A stretch of 64,000 nt of DNA from Aquarana catesbeiana (GCF_042186555.1 NC_133328.1:610545901-610609900), one strand, 5' to 3'. Positions 1-12,307 are shown, numbered from the stretch's first letter. Translations and numbers: made by a program. Notes: generated by a model from the sequence alone, not told the origin.

Positions 1-800
1 TAAGACAAAACGTACGTCGGAAGGTTGACGCGCTGACGTCATTGCTGTGTGTCTCGTCTCGAACGAGTGTTCGCTGGCCGGCCGGCTGCTGCATTTTAAT
101 CCTTCGCTTTTATACTCTGCTGTTACGTAAGTGCAATAATCTATTTAATAAATTGTTTAAACGCACTGATTTGAGCTATGGAAAGCCGTGTTTTCATTCT
201 TTTTGGGTCCTCCTGCTGCCTGTATACTGATCCTTTGGACGGAGCTGCCCTGATCTGCCTGGTTTGCCTGGCTATCCTGGTCATCCTCCCCCCATATTAT
301 CGATCTTATTAGGACGTCAATACGATTGTATGCCTGGTCTTTATTACAAGCTGTTTCACAGCTTGCCGTTGGTAAGCATTCAATTTACCCGGTGGTGGAT
401 TTTTTTACGTGGTGTCACTGGAAGGATTTATTAGCTTCATTGCACTCTATTGGACATCTTTTGAATTTATATTTGGACTTTATTATTTCACTGATGTGAT
501 ATTTCATATTGTTTTATTTTCTCATGAGTTGTGTTTAATATTTTTTCTTTCAATATTTATGTTGACCCCTCAGAGATCTATTTATAATTTACTTGTTTAT
601 AGCGCGGTTCCTATTTACCCACTATCCTATTTGATTGTGTATATCCCACAATTTTAGAACTGCTGCTATATAATAATTTACATTTTTTGTGTTAGCGCGG
701 TCATTTTTCTTTTCTATTTTTGCTTCTACAAGGTTGGATGATAAAATCACCAGCGCTTCCCCTCAGATTTACAGCGAGTACACTTGTATTGCAGAGTGGA
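1..800 (+). repeat. 3' part of a GAAACGCGT-type (hammerhead-family) repeat, cut by window start
   Basis: The first ~20 bases (gacaaaacgtacgtcgg) look like a mutated form of the gacgaaacgcgtcgg core seen at 52.36 kb, with the upstream ribozyme half outside the window. The following ~780 bases are AT-rich and non-coding; short open frames here have no recognisable domain. Assignment to the family at 32.9 and 51.7 kb is inference from the core and its position; the right boundary is not visible. Confidence 0.35.
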
Positions 801-870
801 TTTGCCTTTAATAAACCCCAAAATAACTAATAATTTGGGGTGTACACAACAAAGTGCTAGAGTGCAATTT

Positions 871-1000
871 GCCTAATGGGGAAACTAGTTAGATTGACCT
901 GTGTGTCCCCAAGGAAAGACATTGGTAGGGTTTTACCCTCACTTCCTGTTTGGCTATGTGATAGGAAGTGAAGCCAATTTTCAGAAAAGGGACACAAAGC
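871..1000. repeat. Interspersed repeat fragment, also at ~42235-42350
   Basis: A stretch containing cttcctgtttggctatg followed by ggaagtga and gggacaca recurs at about 42.23-42.35 kb inside a TTAA-type insertion. It is a fragment of the same short element. No coding capacity is seen; ends are uncertain. Confidence 0.35.
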
Positions 1001-1095
1001 CCAACCAGGGGTTCTAACACTCGCTTTGTTTCCCTCAAATGCACACAATTAGAATAGGATTGTCTTGAGCTCGATTTTACCTCAGTGCTCTAAAT

Positions 1096-1277
1096 CAGTG
1101 CTTCTCAACCCTGTCCTCAAGTACCCACAGGCCATGTTTGCAGGTTTTCCTTCATCTTGCACAGGTGCTTTAAATCACAGTCAATGGCTTGGTATTTTGG
1201 ACAGCTATTTTAGCTAAGATAAATTCCCAAAACATGTCCTGTCAGGGGTACTTGAGGACTGAGGCTGAGAACCACTG
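1096..1277. mobile_element. hAT-type MITE
   Basis: A 182-bp element starts cagtgcttctcaaccc and ends ggctgagaaccactg, an imperfect terminal inverted repeat (TIR) that extends inward through ctcaagtaccc / gggtacttgag. The flanking 8-mers ctctaaat and cgctaaaa match at 6 of 8 positions, fitting an old 8-bp hAT target duplication. No open frame. A relative with cleaner ends is at 39310-39494. Confidence 0.8.
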
Positions 1278-1285
1278 CGCTAAAA

Positions 1286-3600
1286 TGGAAAATTGAATAA
1301 TTAGCGTTCTGTAATTTTCTTTTCCTAGTGCCTATCCATGGCAGCATACGCACAATCCGTGCATATGCTACCATGAAGGCACCAGGAAAGTAACTTTTAG
1401 ACAAATTCACACCTTTTTTGTTTTGCCATGCCAATCAGCCTAGTTAAGCTGCAGCTGGGAAATCTGTTGCATGAAAATTAACAAAGCACATAAAAAAAAA
1501 AACATAAAAATTTGCTACAAATTGTATTGGTCAACAAAACAGGACTTGGAAAATAGCAAGGAAAGCAAAAAACACACGTATGTTAATTTGAGACACTAAC
1601 AGAATATGGTTTTGAGGTCTGACCATTTTGCATAGGAAATTAACAGGCGTTAAAAGGACTGCGCCCACAAATGGACCTCTATTAAGGATTTAAACATTAG
1701 TCACAACATCTTGAAGATTTTGCAAAATAATGCAGCACAGGCAATTAAATCAAAGTGAAACAACCTACAAGCGACACACATTGACAACACCAAAAATATT
1801 TCAGGGGAAAATATCCCCCCCCCAAAAAAATACAATAAACCAAAGTAAAAAAAACTTGCTCTAAACCACATATGTTTTTCAAGGACATAAACAAAATACA
1901 AATAGAAAATACATGTGTTCCAAATGTACCCTCTTGCCAGCCCCACACACAATCTTGCCACTTTTCAGGGCAAGGTAAAGAATGCTATCTGCAAGCTTTA
2001 TATAACATAGGTTTTCGTGCTAATGAGGCAATTGAAAACACATGCATAGTCCATGAAACACACAAAAATGCAAGTTCACCCAATGTAGAGAAAGAACTTC
2101 AAAGTGGGTACACCTGTTAAGGATGTCCTTAAATTACTAACCCAAAAAACACACTCTCTGAGCATGCCCAGAAACATCCAAGTGCTGTTCACACACAAAA
2201 AGAAGAAAAAAAAAGCAAAGTCCCTGAGCATGCCCAGACCAACCTAAATGCAGCTAGCACAAAATAAGCCAACCTCCCCCTGTCCAAAATTAAGCAGATC
2301 ATCCAGCATGCTACAAAATTACAGATGGGACAAACACCTCTGGTCCAGGGGGGCAAACAAAGAGCCTAACATGGGCAAAAGTTATACAACAAATACCATT
2401 GCAGTCTATGGGAACTGACTTGTTAATTTTGCTAGTCCCAACTTGGCTGGCTTGTCTTCTAGTTATTGGCCTTAAAACGGGTATGGGAGCCCAGGGCCCA
2501 CCCTAAGGGACAAATATTAATGTCACCAATTTGGACAACCCCAAAAACAAAAAACAAGGAGAAGTGACTTTAGAAATGAAAAATTGCTGAAAAGCTAGTA
2601 ACTTGGGGGGGGGCTTACTCTGCCTTTAAAGTGGTGCATCTGTAGCATGTATCCAAAATGCTGCTTCAAAGATGTACGGCTTTAGAGAAAAGTTAACACA
2701 AAGTTAATACAAGATCATTTGGGTCTGTTAAGGCTTAAAATGAGAACCCCCACGTGAAAAATCCCACCCCAAACGAAAAAAATATTGTGCCCCTCCCAAA
2801 CACTAACAAACCCCTAGCCAAAAACACAGCAAGCTAGCCCATGGAAATGCAAGGGGTTAGAGGGGGAGATAAGAGCATTGTAGAATGGAGTGTTAAGTTT
2901 CCCTTTAAAAGCAAAGCTAGCCCAAAGAAATCATATGCATTAGAGGGGGAAGGTTTAATGCTTTTTTAGGAGGAGCTAGAGGGGCGAGAGTCTTTTTACA
3001 TAATTTTAACAAGGTGCAAGTCACATGTTGGCAACGTAACATGCTAACATGAACTGTGTGCAAATCTCCTTAAAAAAATACATAACGGTGAACCAGCGTA
3101 AAGTCAAGTTTAGAGGTGCGCCCGTTCAACCCACGCAATTGCATTTGCGTTGCTTGACATTTACTAAGATTTTGGCAGCACAGTGAACAAATGCATTTGA
3201 ATGAGCGCAAGAGCCACTTGCGCATGCGCAGTGGCTTAGAAAGCCTGCTGTGACCCGCAGTTCTAAACGTACTTGCAGGCACAGCAGGCTTTCTCTGAAA
3301 AAGTTACCTTCTCATTCTATTTTGGGCATATTTGTTACTCGGGCAGTTGTTGCTAAACTTCCTCATATCACCCCACATCTCCTCATAATATTGGCGCCTC
3401 CATCTTCTGTTAATATTGAATTGAAGATGCCGTGTGCCATGTCCATAGTGGCTAACAGATTGCATTCTCCCATGCGCCAAGATCGCTATAGTAAATGGGG
3501 GATTCACGCTCTGTTCCCGGCGCACCGTTTCGTAAATATGAAATCGTGCATTTCGCCTCGCCGTGTGCCTCTACTGATAGCGCACGGCTTTTCGTAAATC
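1286..3600. other. No gene seen; unassigned repeat-like sequence
   Basis: No open frame with a recognisable domain on either strand. About 2618-2700 (tttaaagtggtgcatctgta and following) resembles 15215-15300, so part of this block is an interspersed repeat. 3250-3600 has overlapping open frames on both strands without motifs, which I treat as chance. The rest is A-rich low-complexity sequence. Confidence 0.5.
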
Positions 3601-3674
3601 AGCTCCACTGTGTAGTAAAGCTTGTTATAGCAGAGGGCCTGGCAGTAATTGTGAGCACTGACTTTACAACCGCT

Positions 3675-3949
3675 TTAAGGCTGGGTTCACACTGGAGAAT
3701 ACATCGGCTCACAGCAGGAGTCCAGTGCATCTCCATTCACCTTTCAGGTTCGATTTCAGCCTGAATTTTGGGCTGAATTCGGACCTGAAATGGACCAGAA
3801 GACGCACAGGACTCCTGTGCAATTCACACTGGAGCCGCTGCGGAGATGTGTGAACGAGCTTCATAGAGAGCCGGTCACATTCTCCTGCTATGCAAATTGG
3901 ATGCGGGGAAACCTGCATCCAATTTGCATAGGTGTAAACTCAGCCTTAA
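3675..3949. mobile_element. TTAA-flanked MITE (ggttcacac type)
   Basis: Begins TTAAggctgggttcacac and ends gtgtaaactcagccTTAA, a 275-bp non-coding element with ~16-bp imperfect TIRs and TTAA at both ends, as in piggyBac or Kolobok-type insertions. The internal palindromes gcatccaatttgcat are typical of this frog MITE style. A related element with a longer body is at 44945-45332. Confidence 0.6.
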
Positions 3950-4318
3950 ACTGTCCCTTGCCCCCTCCTAACACCTATGCTAACTAACATGTATAAGAAA
4001 GATGTATATACCTACTTATTTCCAGCCTGCTCAAGCCGATCACATGATCCAGCTCCCCTGGGACAGTCAGTGGTGGCTGCAGGGGAGAAGAGGAAGCGCT
4101 GACAACAGATGGGCCATTGAAGCCTATGGGTGATGTCACCGTTACAGGCTTTACTAGCCGTTATCGGAGTGCTTTCCCCCTCTCCCCTGCAGCCACCGCT
4201 GGCTGACACGGGGGATCATTTGATCGAACTGGAGCTGGCTGAAAATAGGTAAGTATATACATCCTTCTTACACAGGTTAGTTATCATAGGTGTTAGGAGG
4301 TGGACGGGACAGTTTTAA
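3946..4318. mobile_element. Foldback MITE sharing a TTAA with its neighbour
   Basis: A 373-bp quasi-palindrome. The left arm TTAAactgtccc ... cctaacacctatg mirrors the right arm cataggtgttaggagg ... gggacagttTTAA. The inner arms also pair (ctgcaggggag / ctcccctgcag). Both ends carry TTAA, and the left TTAA is the right TTAA of the preceding MITE, so one probably inserted at the edge of the other. No coding frame. Confidence 0.6.
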
Positions 4319-4491
4319 GGCTCACTTTTAGGCCTTACCTGCTGACAATAGTTTCATCCGATAGGAAGTGAAGGGAACTCTCCAACAGCAAAAGAAGAAG
4401 TATACTTCCTATCACGTTGGGGGGGGCAGTACTGCTTGCCAAATGCGACAGAATTGAGCAGCATCACAACCAATGGGTCAAAGAACTACAT

Positions 4492-4650
4492 CAGGGATAT
4501 GCAATTAGCGGACCTCCAGCTGTTGCAGAACTACAAGTCCCATGAGGCATAGCAAGACTCTGACAGCCACAAGCATGACACCCAGAGGCAGAGGCATGAT
4601 GGGACTTGTAGTTTTGCAACAGCTGGAGGTCCGCTAATTGCATATCCCTG
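4492..4650. mobile_element. hAT MITE with exact 8-bp TSD
   Basis: A 159-bp near-perfect palindrome with ends cagggatatgcaattagcgg and the reverse complement. It is flanked by the exact 8-bp duplication aactacat (4484-4491 and 4651-4658). The inner sequence ccagctgttgca is shared with the MITE at 4780-4936. Non-coding. Confidence 0.9.
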
Positions 4651-4779
4651 AACTACATTGTACAATGTAAAAAAGTTTTGTAATGACAGTTTTCCATTAA
4701 GTACTTCCGTAAGTGTTTAAGCAATGTACCGTCATCATACTGTATGACTTAATGTTCTACTACTACCCTTCATTAAAAG

Positions 4780-4936
4780 CAGGGGTCTCAAACTGGCGGC
4801 CCTCCAGCTGTTGCAAAACTGCAAGTCCCATGAGGCATTTCAAGGCTGACAGTTACAAGTATGACTCCCACAGGCAGAGGCATGATGGGACTTGTAGTTT
4901 CGCAACAGCTGGAGGGCCGCCAGTTTGAGACCCCTG
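4780..4936. mobile_element. hAT MITE with exact 8-bp TSD
   Basis: A 157-bp palindrome starting caggggtctcaaactggcgg and ending with its complement. Exact 8-bp duplication attaaaag at 4772-4779 and 4937-4944. The core matches the 4492-4650 element, but the outer ~20 bp of the termini differ, so the two belong to sibling subfamilies. Confidence 0.9.
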
Positions 4937-4947
4937 ATTAAAAGGAA

Positions 4948-5475
4948 GGAGCCTAGTGCTGACTCTTATATTCTGTACTTATGTACCGATGAGGGACTAC
5001 TCGGGGGTGAGTGGGGATTGTAGCAAGCAGATAGAGCAGGATAGATGGGGGGACCAGTTCTGGTTAGGCCATTCTGGGCCTGGGTGTCTCAGAGGTGTGA
5101 TGTCCCAGTGTTCCAGCCTGTCAGGCATGGGAACCCTGGGCCGCTCATGTACAGTAACCGTGGAGTGCCACTAGGATCACCCCAGTTGACTAGAAAGTTG
5201 ATACTCTTTCAAAAGGAGCCTGGTGTGGACTCCTATATTCTGTATATTCTCTTTTATTCAGTACCAGTGAGGGACTATTCTTGGACATGGGCTTGTGCTC
5301 GGTGATGAGTGGGGATTGTAGCTAGCAGACAGAGCAGGCTAGATAGGGGGATTGGGTTCTGGGTGTCCCAGACAGGTGATATCCTGGTGTTCCACCCTGT
5401 CAAGCTTGGGAACCCTGGGCAGTCCATGCTCAGGAATCGTGGAGTGCCACTAGAATCACCCCATTTAGAAGGAAA
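4948..5475. repeat. Tandem duplication, ~265-bp unit, two copies
   Basis: Unit 1 (~4948-5213) and unit 2 (~5214-5475) share ggagcct, tatattctgta, gagtggggattgtag, agagcagg, gggaaccctggg and gtggagtgccacta in the same order. The copies differ clearly at many positions, so the duplication is old. No conserved open frame spans it. Confidence 0.7.
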
Positions 5476-5561
5476 GGGTTAATGCTACACTGTATACGGT
5501 CCCTCTACACTGCACAGCTAAGTGAACTTCTTCTTTTCCTTTGATACATGTTGACCACCAC

Positions 5562-6179
5562 CAGGGGCATTGCTAGATCTACAAAAGATCTGGGGCTAGA
5601 GCCCATAGCAGCGTAGTAAAGAAAGTCAACGCTTGAGTGGGCATACACATGTATACACAGTAATATAAGTGTGCGAGTGTGTATATATCCCCAGAGAGCC
5701 CCCCACTTACATCAGGGTCCCCAGAGAGCCCCCCACTTACATCAGGATCCCCAGAGAGCCCCCCACTTACATCAGGGTCCCCAGAGAGCCCCCCCTTACA
5801 TCAGGGTCCCCAGAGAGCCCCCCCTTACATCAGTAACCCCAGAGAGCCCCCCCTTACATCAGGGTCCCCAGAGAGCCCCCTCCTTACATCAGAGTCCCCA
5901 GAGAGCCTCCCCCTTGCATCAGGGTACCCAGAGAGCCCCCCCACTTACATCAGGGTTTCCAGAGAGCCCCCCTTACATTAGGGTCCCCAGAGAGCCTCCC
6001 CCGTAAATCAGGGTCCCCAGAGAGCCCCCCCCTGCATCAGGGTCCCCAGAGAGCCCCCCACTTACATCAGGGTCCCCAGAAAGCCTCCCCTCCCCTTGGG
6101 GACCCCTGCAGAGACTCGGGGCTGTGGGCCCCAGATTCGGGTCTATAGCCCCAAAAGCCACCCCCTAGCGACGCCACTG
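5562..6179. mobile_element. hAT element with internal minisatellite, exact 8-bp TSD
   Basis: A 618-bp element starting caggggcattgctag and ending ctagcgacgccactg, flanked by the exact 8-bp duplication accaccac (5554-5561, 6180-6187). The subterminal left block gatctggggctagagcccat is shared with the larger relative at 22488-24950. The body is almost entirely a 30-bp minisatellite. Non-autonomous; no transposase. Confidence 0.9.
5690..6088. repeat. 30-bp minisatellite inside the hAT element
   Basis: About 13 copies of a 29-30-bp unit (tccccagagagcccccc followed by cttacatcaggg). Units vary by single-base indels in the C run. Overlapping open frames rich in P, S, H and R are translations of the array. 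The unit resembles that of the array at 45410-45725. Confidence 0.9.
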
Positions 6180-6187
6180 ACCACCAC

Positions 6188-7070
6188 TGCTGTAAGGTAA
6201 ACCAGCAATCATATCCTCTCCTCATACATGTTTGTACAATGGTGTTGCATAAGAAAGATCGCTCAACAGCCAGCTCATGCTTATGAGGCCAGTTGACATT
6301 TAATGTCTGTATGCATATCTGAAATTGAAATACAAAGAACAATTTTCCTTTACTGATTAGGCAATATTCACATGCATGCAGTATAATGTGGTGGGTTTTA
6401 GACACATCTGTAGGTAGATTGCAGAGTGACACGGCGGTATTAACACACACATTCCCAGTGCGATAAAAGAACTTGTACAGTATTGAAGTAAAACAAAGAC
6501 AGTTCACAATAAACCTGGTGGGAAGGCAGCCCAGCCGGGAACACTCACAGTTCCAACAGCATGTACAGAGCAGGATTCATCCGAACTGACAGCCTGTCGA
6601 GAGGAGCAGAATGACGTCTGGACACCTTGTGCCCAAACAGGCAGGTGTCCAGAGAAGTTTCGAGCCCTACGCTTTCCCTCCTCATCAGGAACCTTTCCTT
6701 GCCATGAACAATGTCCCTACCTGTCCCTACTTTACTAACTCGCAAAAATGAGCACCAAGTCCATGAGCCAGGGTCTTAAGTAGGCTCTGCCTGACCCAAG
6801 ATGCCTGGCAGAGTCATGTGGGGTGACAAAATCTAATTGGATTACTTCCCCACTGACCCAGGGAACCATGTTCCTCTTGACTTCCCCTCCAACTGCAGTG
6901 CCGCTGCAGTTGGAGCGCCACCTGCAGTGGAGAAAGTAGACTGCACCTGCCATGCACATGGCCAATGTACATTTTACTTGAAAGATTTACGTGAAAGATG
7001 TGCTTTGCTGAAAAACGCACCAAACGTGCAGTCAGCAGGATGTTTCCTGCACTAAAACACATTGTCTGCG
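6188..7070. other. No gene seen; contains a repeat fragment
   Basis: No recognisable coding region. About 6820-6930 (gggaaccatgttcct ... gacttcccctcc ... gcgccacctgca) is homologous to the sequence on both sides of the hAT MITE at 39310-39494, so it is an interspersed repeat present at two loci. Confidence 0.45.
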
Positions 7071-7077
7071 GCCAGCT

Positions 7078-7336
7078 TAAAGATCTATATAGGGGAAGCA
7101 GGACCTCCTTCTTCCTGCTGGTGATCCATCTAGTGAGACCTAAAGATCTATATAGATGAATCAGGATCTCCTTTCTGCTGTTAGTGATCCCTCTAGTGAT
7201 ATAAAATTCTATATAGAGGAATCAGGACCTCCTTCCTCCTGCTGGAAAACCATCCAGTGATAACTAAAGATCTTTACAGAGGAATCTGGACCTCCGTCCT
7301 CCTACTGGGGATCCTACTGGGGATCCCTCTAGTAAT
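7078..7336. repeat. Tandem repeat, ~62-bp unit, four copies
   Basis: Four diverged units, each containing agatctatata (or a variant), gaatcaggacctcc, ttcctcctgctgg and gatccctctagtgat. Spacing is about 62 bases. No coding potential is conserved between units. Confidence 0.75.
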
Positions 7337-8590
7337 ACACCTTGTTTGCTTTTCCCATTGTGTGGTAGTGCCACATGAATGGGTTAATATGTTTGCGCAG
7401 CTCATGAGAACTATCCAGCCTGCAGACCTCCAGCAGAACATGTCCAGGCTTGTAGTTCCTGAACAGTACTAGGTCTCATCTTGGCTCTAGTGTGGTCTAA
7501 CCTCTCACATTCGGGAATATTTAGGAAGTGCAAAACCTGTAATTTATCGCAGATGATTAATTTTCATTTAGAGATGTTTGCTGATTAGTTGCTATGGGTT
7601 TCAGAGCAATGGCACTGCACTTTGCCATGCCTTATGAAATCAATGAAGTATTTCAAAGAGTGGGAAAGGCATTCTGTGGCCAACATTCAGGCTGTAGGAG
7701 GGATGAAGGGAAAGTTTGATTGTTCCTACATTGCCTTTACAAGTGGTTGCAATAATCGTCTCTCTGTTCTTGCTCGTCTGTTGATGTGTGTAGACTGTTT
7801 CATACTCTTGTAATGTTTGCAGTGTTTTGCACTTTTGAAACCAACCCCAGCTTAGTGTGTGGAAATTTACGGATTTTTTTTCCCCAGAGGTCCAATATGG
7901 GGAAACTGAACAGGAATGCAGCTGGTGAAGGTAGGACTGTCCTTCCTTGCATCAAGGTGAGAATTCTCTATATGGTAGCCTAATACTAGCTTCTCATCTC
8001 CCTTGCCCTTTAAGTACATGGTCATTTTTTACCAAAAATTCCACCAGCCTCCCTACCTATTCCCCTCAATACACAGGTATCTCTTCTTCCATGCAGGTCT
8101 GTCCTTATCTAATCCTACTGCTGCAACCTCCAGCAATGTCTGCAACCTGACTGTTAAAATTCTAGTGCCATTCTGACTGTGCCATACACATGCTACAGGC
8201 GCAACATCCCATTCAAGTTTATGGGACATTACTGCCCAGCACTAGATATTGCACTGCTGACAGCTTTGCAGATGTCGGAGGAGGAAAGAACTGACTTATG
8301 TGGGAGGGGGGGTCGGGGGTTAGCGAAACCACTGTATGTATAAAGGGAAGTTAGGGAGGGGAGTGGGGGGGATTTTTGGTAAAAGTTTAACATGTGCAAG
8401 GAAAAAATACAAGGCATATAGTGTTCAACCTGGTTATATTTGTTGACAGGATTATGTTGCCTTTGTACTTACCTTATGAACGTGACCTTGCCTAGATGTA
8501 CATGCCACTACATTATCGGAGATTGTAGTGTAGCACCCACTAGTGTGCTAGTAGTTAAGTGCGGGTACATTTAATGAATCATGGTAAGTG
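7337..8590. other. No gene or clear element seen
   Basis: Several short open frames occur, none with a recognisable domain. A purine-rich tract lies around 8300-8370. I see no terminal repeats or duplications defining an element. Confidence 0.4.
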
Positions 8591-8593
8591 TAA

Positions 8594-9027
8594 TGCCCCG
8601 TACACACGGTCGGATTTTCCCATGGAAAATGTCCGATCGGAGCATGTTGTCGGAAATTCCGACCGTGTGTGGGCTCCATCGGACATTTTCCATCAGATTT
8701 TCCGACACACAAAGTTGGAGAGCAGGAGATAAAATTTTCCGACAACAAAATCCATTGTCGGAAATTCCGATCATGTGTAGACAAATCCGACGGACAAAGT
8801 GCCACGCATGCTCAGAATAAATAAAGAGATGAAAGCTATTGGCTACTGCCCCGTTTATAGTCCCGACGTACGTGTTTTACGTCACCGCGTTCAGAACGAT
8901 CGGATTTTCCGACAACTTTGTGTGACCGTGTGTATGCAAGACAAGTTTGAGCCAACATCCGTCGGAAAAAATCCTAGGATTTTGTTGTCGGAATGTCCGA
9001 ACAAAGTCCGACCGTGTGTACGCCCTA
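8594..9027. mobile_element. PIF/Harbinger-type MITE
   Basis: A 434-bp element opening tgccccgtacacacggtcgg and closing ccgaccgtgtgtacgccct(a), after taa and before tta (TWA-type 3-bp target). It has several internal copies of gtcggaaattccgac. A near-identical 434-bp copy is at 41234-41667. The apparent 60-80-residue frames on both strands are palindrome artefacts. Confidence 0.85.
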
Positions 9028-9030
9028 TTA

Positions 9031-9784
9031 GTCTGGAATAGGGTTGTCACCTTTTCTTCAAGCCAAACCCAAACCCTTTAGCGGCCTGGGACACCTTTAG
9101 GTGCCCCAAGGAGAGTAGTAATAGAGTGAGCATAGTGTGTCACAGCGAACAGTGGCCAAATTGCTCTTGCTGACATCATCTCCCTGCCATCAGTGATGTC
9201 AAACCTGCCCCCAGACAGCTGCCTGCAGCTCCAGCATGGCAACAGATTTTTGTATGACTATCTTGGTTACTTGGGGAGCCAAAGTCCAGTCTGAATAATG
9301 TGTCTGAGTTTCAGTCCACCTGAAACCTGAACACATGATTCAAATCCTGGAACCCTAGTCTAGAATCTGGGTAAGGGTTTACTGCAGGTCAGGCAGGATG
9401 ACTCACAGAGGCGGGTCTCTGGTGCCTCCCTCTGGTTCTGGAAGTTTGGAGAAACTTCTAGAAGTTAAAGGGCGGAGGCCAGGAGAATTGATCTGCATAC
9501 TTAGGGGAACTTGGCCAGTCCCCAGGTCGTGAGCCTGGCAGGGAGGCTGAGCCAGCCCTTAAAAATGGATGAGTCATGCCAGAAGGGCAGTCGGGTGGAA
9601 GATGGAGTGCTGAGGAGACTGTCGGTGGCTGAGGAGGGGTCTCCTAGGTCCAGGCTCCAGGATGGGGAAGGGCTGGCTCAGGGGGTCCCATTCAGCAGAG
9701 CAGTTTGACATGGAATATTGCCTGAAAAGCAGTGGGAGCAAGGAAGACAGTGTGAGTACATCAGCACACCCAGGAACATTCTGG
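9031..9784. other. No gene seen
   Basis: No recognisable coding region, terminal repeat or tandem array. Open frames near 9511-9868 on both strands carry no motif. Confidence 0.4.
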
Positions 9785-10239
9785 CTGCATTCACACTTCA
9801 GCATTTTGAATCACGGACACATTTGCCACAAATCTGCCCACGATTTGAAAGCACCGATGTGTGAATGACAAATCACGGAACTCACATTTGAGATGCCATT
9901 CATTTGAATGACCCCTAAAATCGAGGTGCGGGTCTGCCACGATTGTCGCGCGGTAAATCTCGCTGCAATCGCGGCAACACGCATCACGTGAAGCATGTCG
10001 CCCAAAAGTAGCTCCTGAACTTTTTTGGACGGCATGCTTCACGCGATACCGCGTTTGCAGCGCGATTTATCTTTTGACAATCGTGGTAGACTTGCACTGC
10101 GATTGTAGGTGTCATTCAAATGAATGGCATCTCAAATGTGAGTCCTGCGATTTGTCATTCACACCTCGGTGCTTTCAAATTGCAGGCAGAATTGTGGCAA
10201 ATCTGCCCGCAATTGAAAATGCTGAAGTGACAATGCAGT
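9785..10239. mobile_element. Long-arm palindromic MITE
   Basis: The left arm (~9785-9915, containing cacacttcagcattttga and gatgccattcatttgaatga) pairs with the right arm (~10111-10239, containing tcattcaaatgaatggcatc and aaaatgctgaagtg). The centre is rich in CpG and gcgat. No target duplication could be fixed, so the ends are approximate. Non-coding. Confidence 0.7.
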
Positions 10240-11157
10240 CTCAAGGGGTGAGAGTGCCATTTGTAGAAAACTTTCTAAAAGGACAGCACTGGGCTTAACC
10301 CTTTTATTAAAAAGTGTATACAGTGTAGCGCTATATGTGTAAGTAATGAAAAAACATAGTGAACTAAGCCCAAACCATTCCTGGAGGACCCACAAAAGAA
10401 AATAAAAATAATATAATTTTAGTTAATATAATTAACCCTTTTATTACCTTGCCTTGGGAGATCTTCAGAGCAGCCAGGAGGGATGGTATTGCCTGCAAGC
10501 CATGTAGCTGGGATCAGTTCTACAAAGGGAGATGATACACACCTGCCTGCAGTTTGCCTCAAGTTTTTGTGCTAGATCCAGATGGGCTGAGAGCTTCTAG
10601 TCTGTAATGGACTTTTGCTACTAAATCCACTAAGGACTGTGTATGTATAGGGAGGAAATCAGTCCAGGATCTTTTGTACAGAGGAAAGAAGTTGTCCCCT
10701 GTTGTTCTTGATTCAAGTTAGGCATCCCATAAATCTCTTCACTTATCCAAGTTGTTACCCCTAATAAAACATAAAAACAAAGACAAGGGACTGACTTCTT
10801 CTTTGGATGCAAGCGAAGAATGCGTGTTGCCTGGCTGTGCAGGAAGAGGGAAACCAATTGCCAGCAGCTCCTGCGGGGGTAGCTGCTGGCAATTGGAACT
10901 TTTGTTCTTGTATTTATTTTTTGGTTTTCTAAGAAATCTTTTTAAACTATTGAAACAGAAAAGGTCAATGGACTTTAAAGCTAAGGCAGATATAAAAGGC
11001 TCACTTGAATGTAGCTCTAAATGTATTCATATGTTATTACTTTTTTTTCTAAATATAGGCAGTTCAGGTGCTGACAAAAAGCATACTAATAAGAGGAGAG
11101 AGCAAAGTGATAGAGAAATGAGGTCATCACGGTGCTGCTTCTCCTTTCACTATATAC
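10240..11157. other. No gene seen
   Basis: A 177-residue open frame (10752-11285) starts here but has no recognisable domain and runs into the terminus of the next transposon, so I treat it as chance. Small direct repeats of aacccttttatta flank 10300-10440. Confidence 0.4.
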
Positions 11158-11339
11158 CAGGGGTGGGCAACCTTTTGAGCACAGTGTGCCGAAAAATGTT
11201 TTCAGAGAACTTGAGCGTACCTTTTATATACCCAAAAATTTCAACTTTACACTCTCAATCACGAAAAGGATTTTTTATAAAGTAAATGCTGTAAACTACT
11301 TTAGTAGTGAGAAAATAACATCCCGCACTCTCATGTCTC

Positions 11340-12200
11340 AGATCACTGTCACCCTTGCACATCTGTCCCACCACTGTAACCCCCCGCACATCTCCCCCAC
11401 CACTGTAACCCCCTGCACATCTACCCCACCACTATACTCCCCTGCTCATTTGCCCCACCACTGTACCTTCCTGCTTATCTGCTCCACCACTGTACCACCC
11501 TGATCATCTGCCCCACTAATGTACCCCCTTACTCATCTGCCCCACCAATGTACCCCCTTTCTCATCTGCCCCACCACTGTAACCCCTTGCACATCTGCCC
11601 CCATCACTGTACTACCCTGTACATCTGCCCCACCTCTGTACCCCCTGCTCATCTGTTCCACCACTGTAACCCCCTGTACATCTGCCTGACAACTGTAACC
11701 CCCTGCTCATCTGCCCCATCAATATACCCTCTTTTCTCATCTGTCCCACAACTGTACCTACCTGCACATCTGCTCCACCGTCATATCCCCATGCTCTTCT
11801 GTCTCACTACTGAATAACCTTCTCATCTGTCCTAACACTGAACCCATCTGCTCATCTGCCGCACCACTGTAACCCGCTTTCTCAACTGCCCCACCAATGT
11901 ACCTCCTGCTCTCCTGCCCCACCACTGTTCCCCCTGCTCTCCTGCCCCACCACTCTAACCCCTTGCTCATCTGCCACACCAATACACATCCTTTCACATC
12001 TGCCCCACTTCTCTACCCCCCTGCTCATCTGGCCCAGCACTGAACCCCCCTGCTCTTCTGTTCTACTGCTGAACCCCCTTCTCATCTTTTCCACCACTGT
12101 ACCCCCCTGCACATCTGCCCCACCGCTGTACCCTCCTGCTCTTCTGTCCCACCTCTGAACCCCTCCTGCTCATTTTCCCTACCGCTGTACCCTCTTCTCA
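11340..12200. repeat. ~28-bp minisatellite
   Basis: About 30 copies of a unit approximating ccaccactgtaccccct followed by gctcatctgcc, with strong unit-to-unit variation and some length drift. It lies inside the hAT-like element at 11158-13162. Open frames through it are array translations. Confidence 0.9.
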
Positions 12201-12307
12201 TCTATGATATTTGTTATATGCAGAGTGGAGAAAGGAAGCAGAGATGAGACACATCTACCTGTCCTGGCACACTCATCCTGCTGATCCACCTCTCACATCC
12301 AGCCCAT

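Noticed and set aside
3250..3764. Overlapping frames of 115, 89 and 73 residues
   Set aside because: Open on both strands with no recognisable motif or splice context; probably chance in an older repeat.
5671..6006. Proline/histidine-rich frames
   Set aside because: Translation of the 30-bp minisatellite in the hAT element.
6545..7062. Minus-strand frames of 66-82 residues
   Set aside because: Overlap a repeat that recurs at 39.2-39.6 kb without conserved coding frame.
10752..11285. 177-residue open frame as a host gene
   Set aside because: No domain, biased composition, and it runs into the hAT terminus at 11158.
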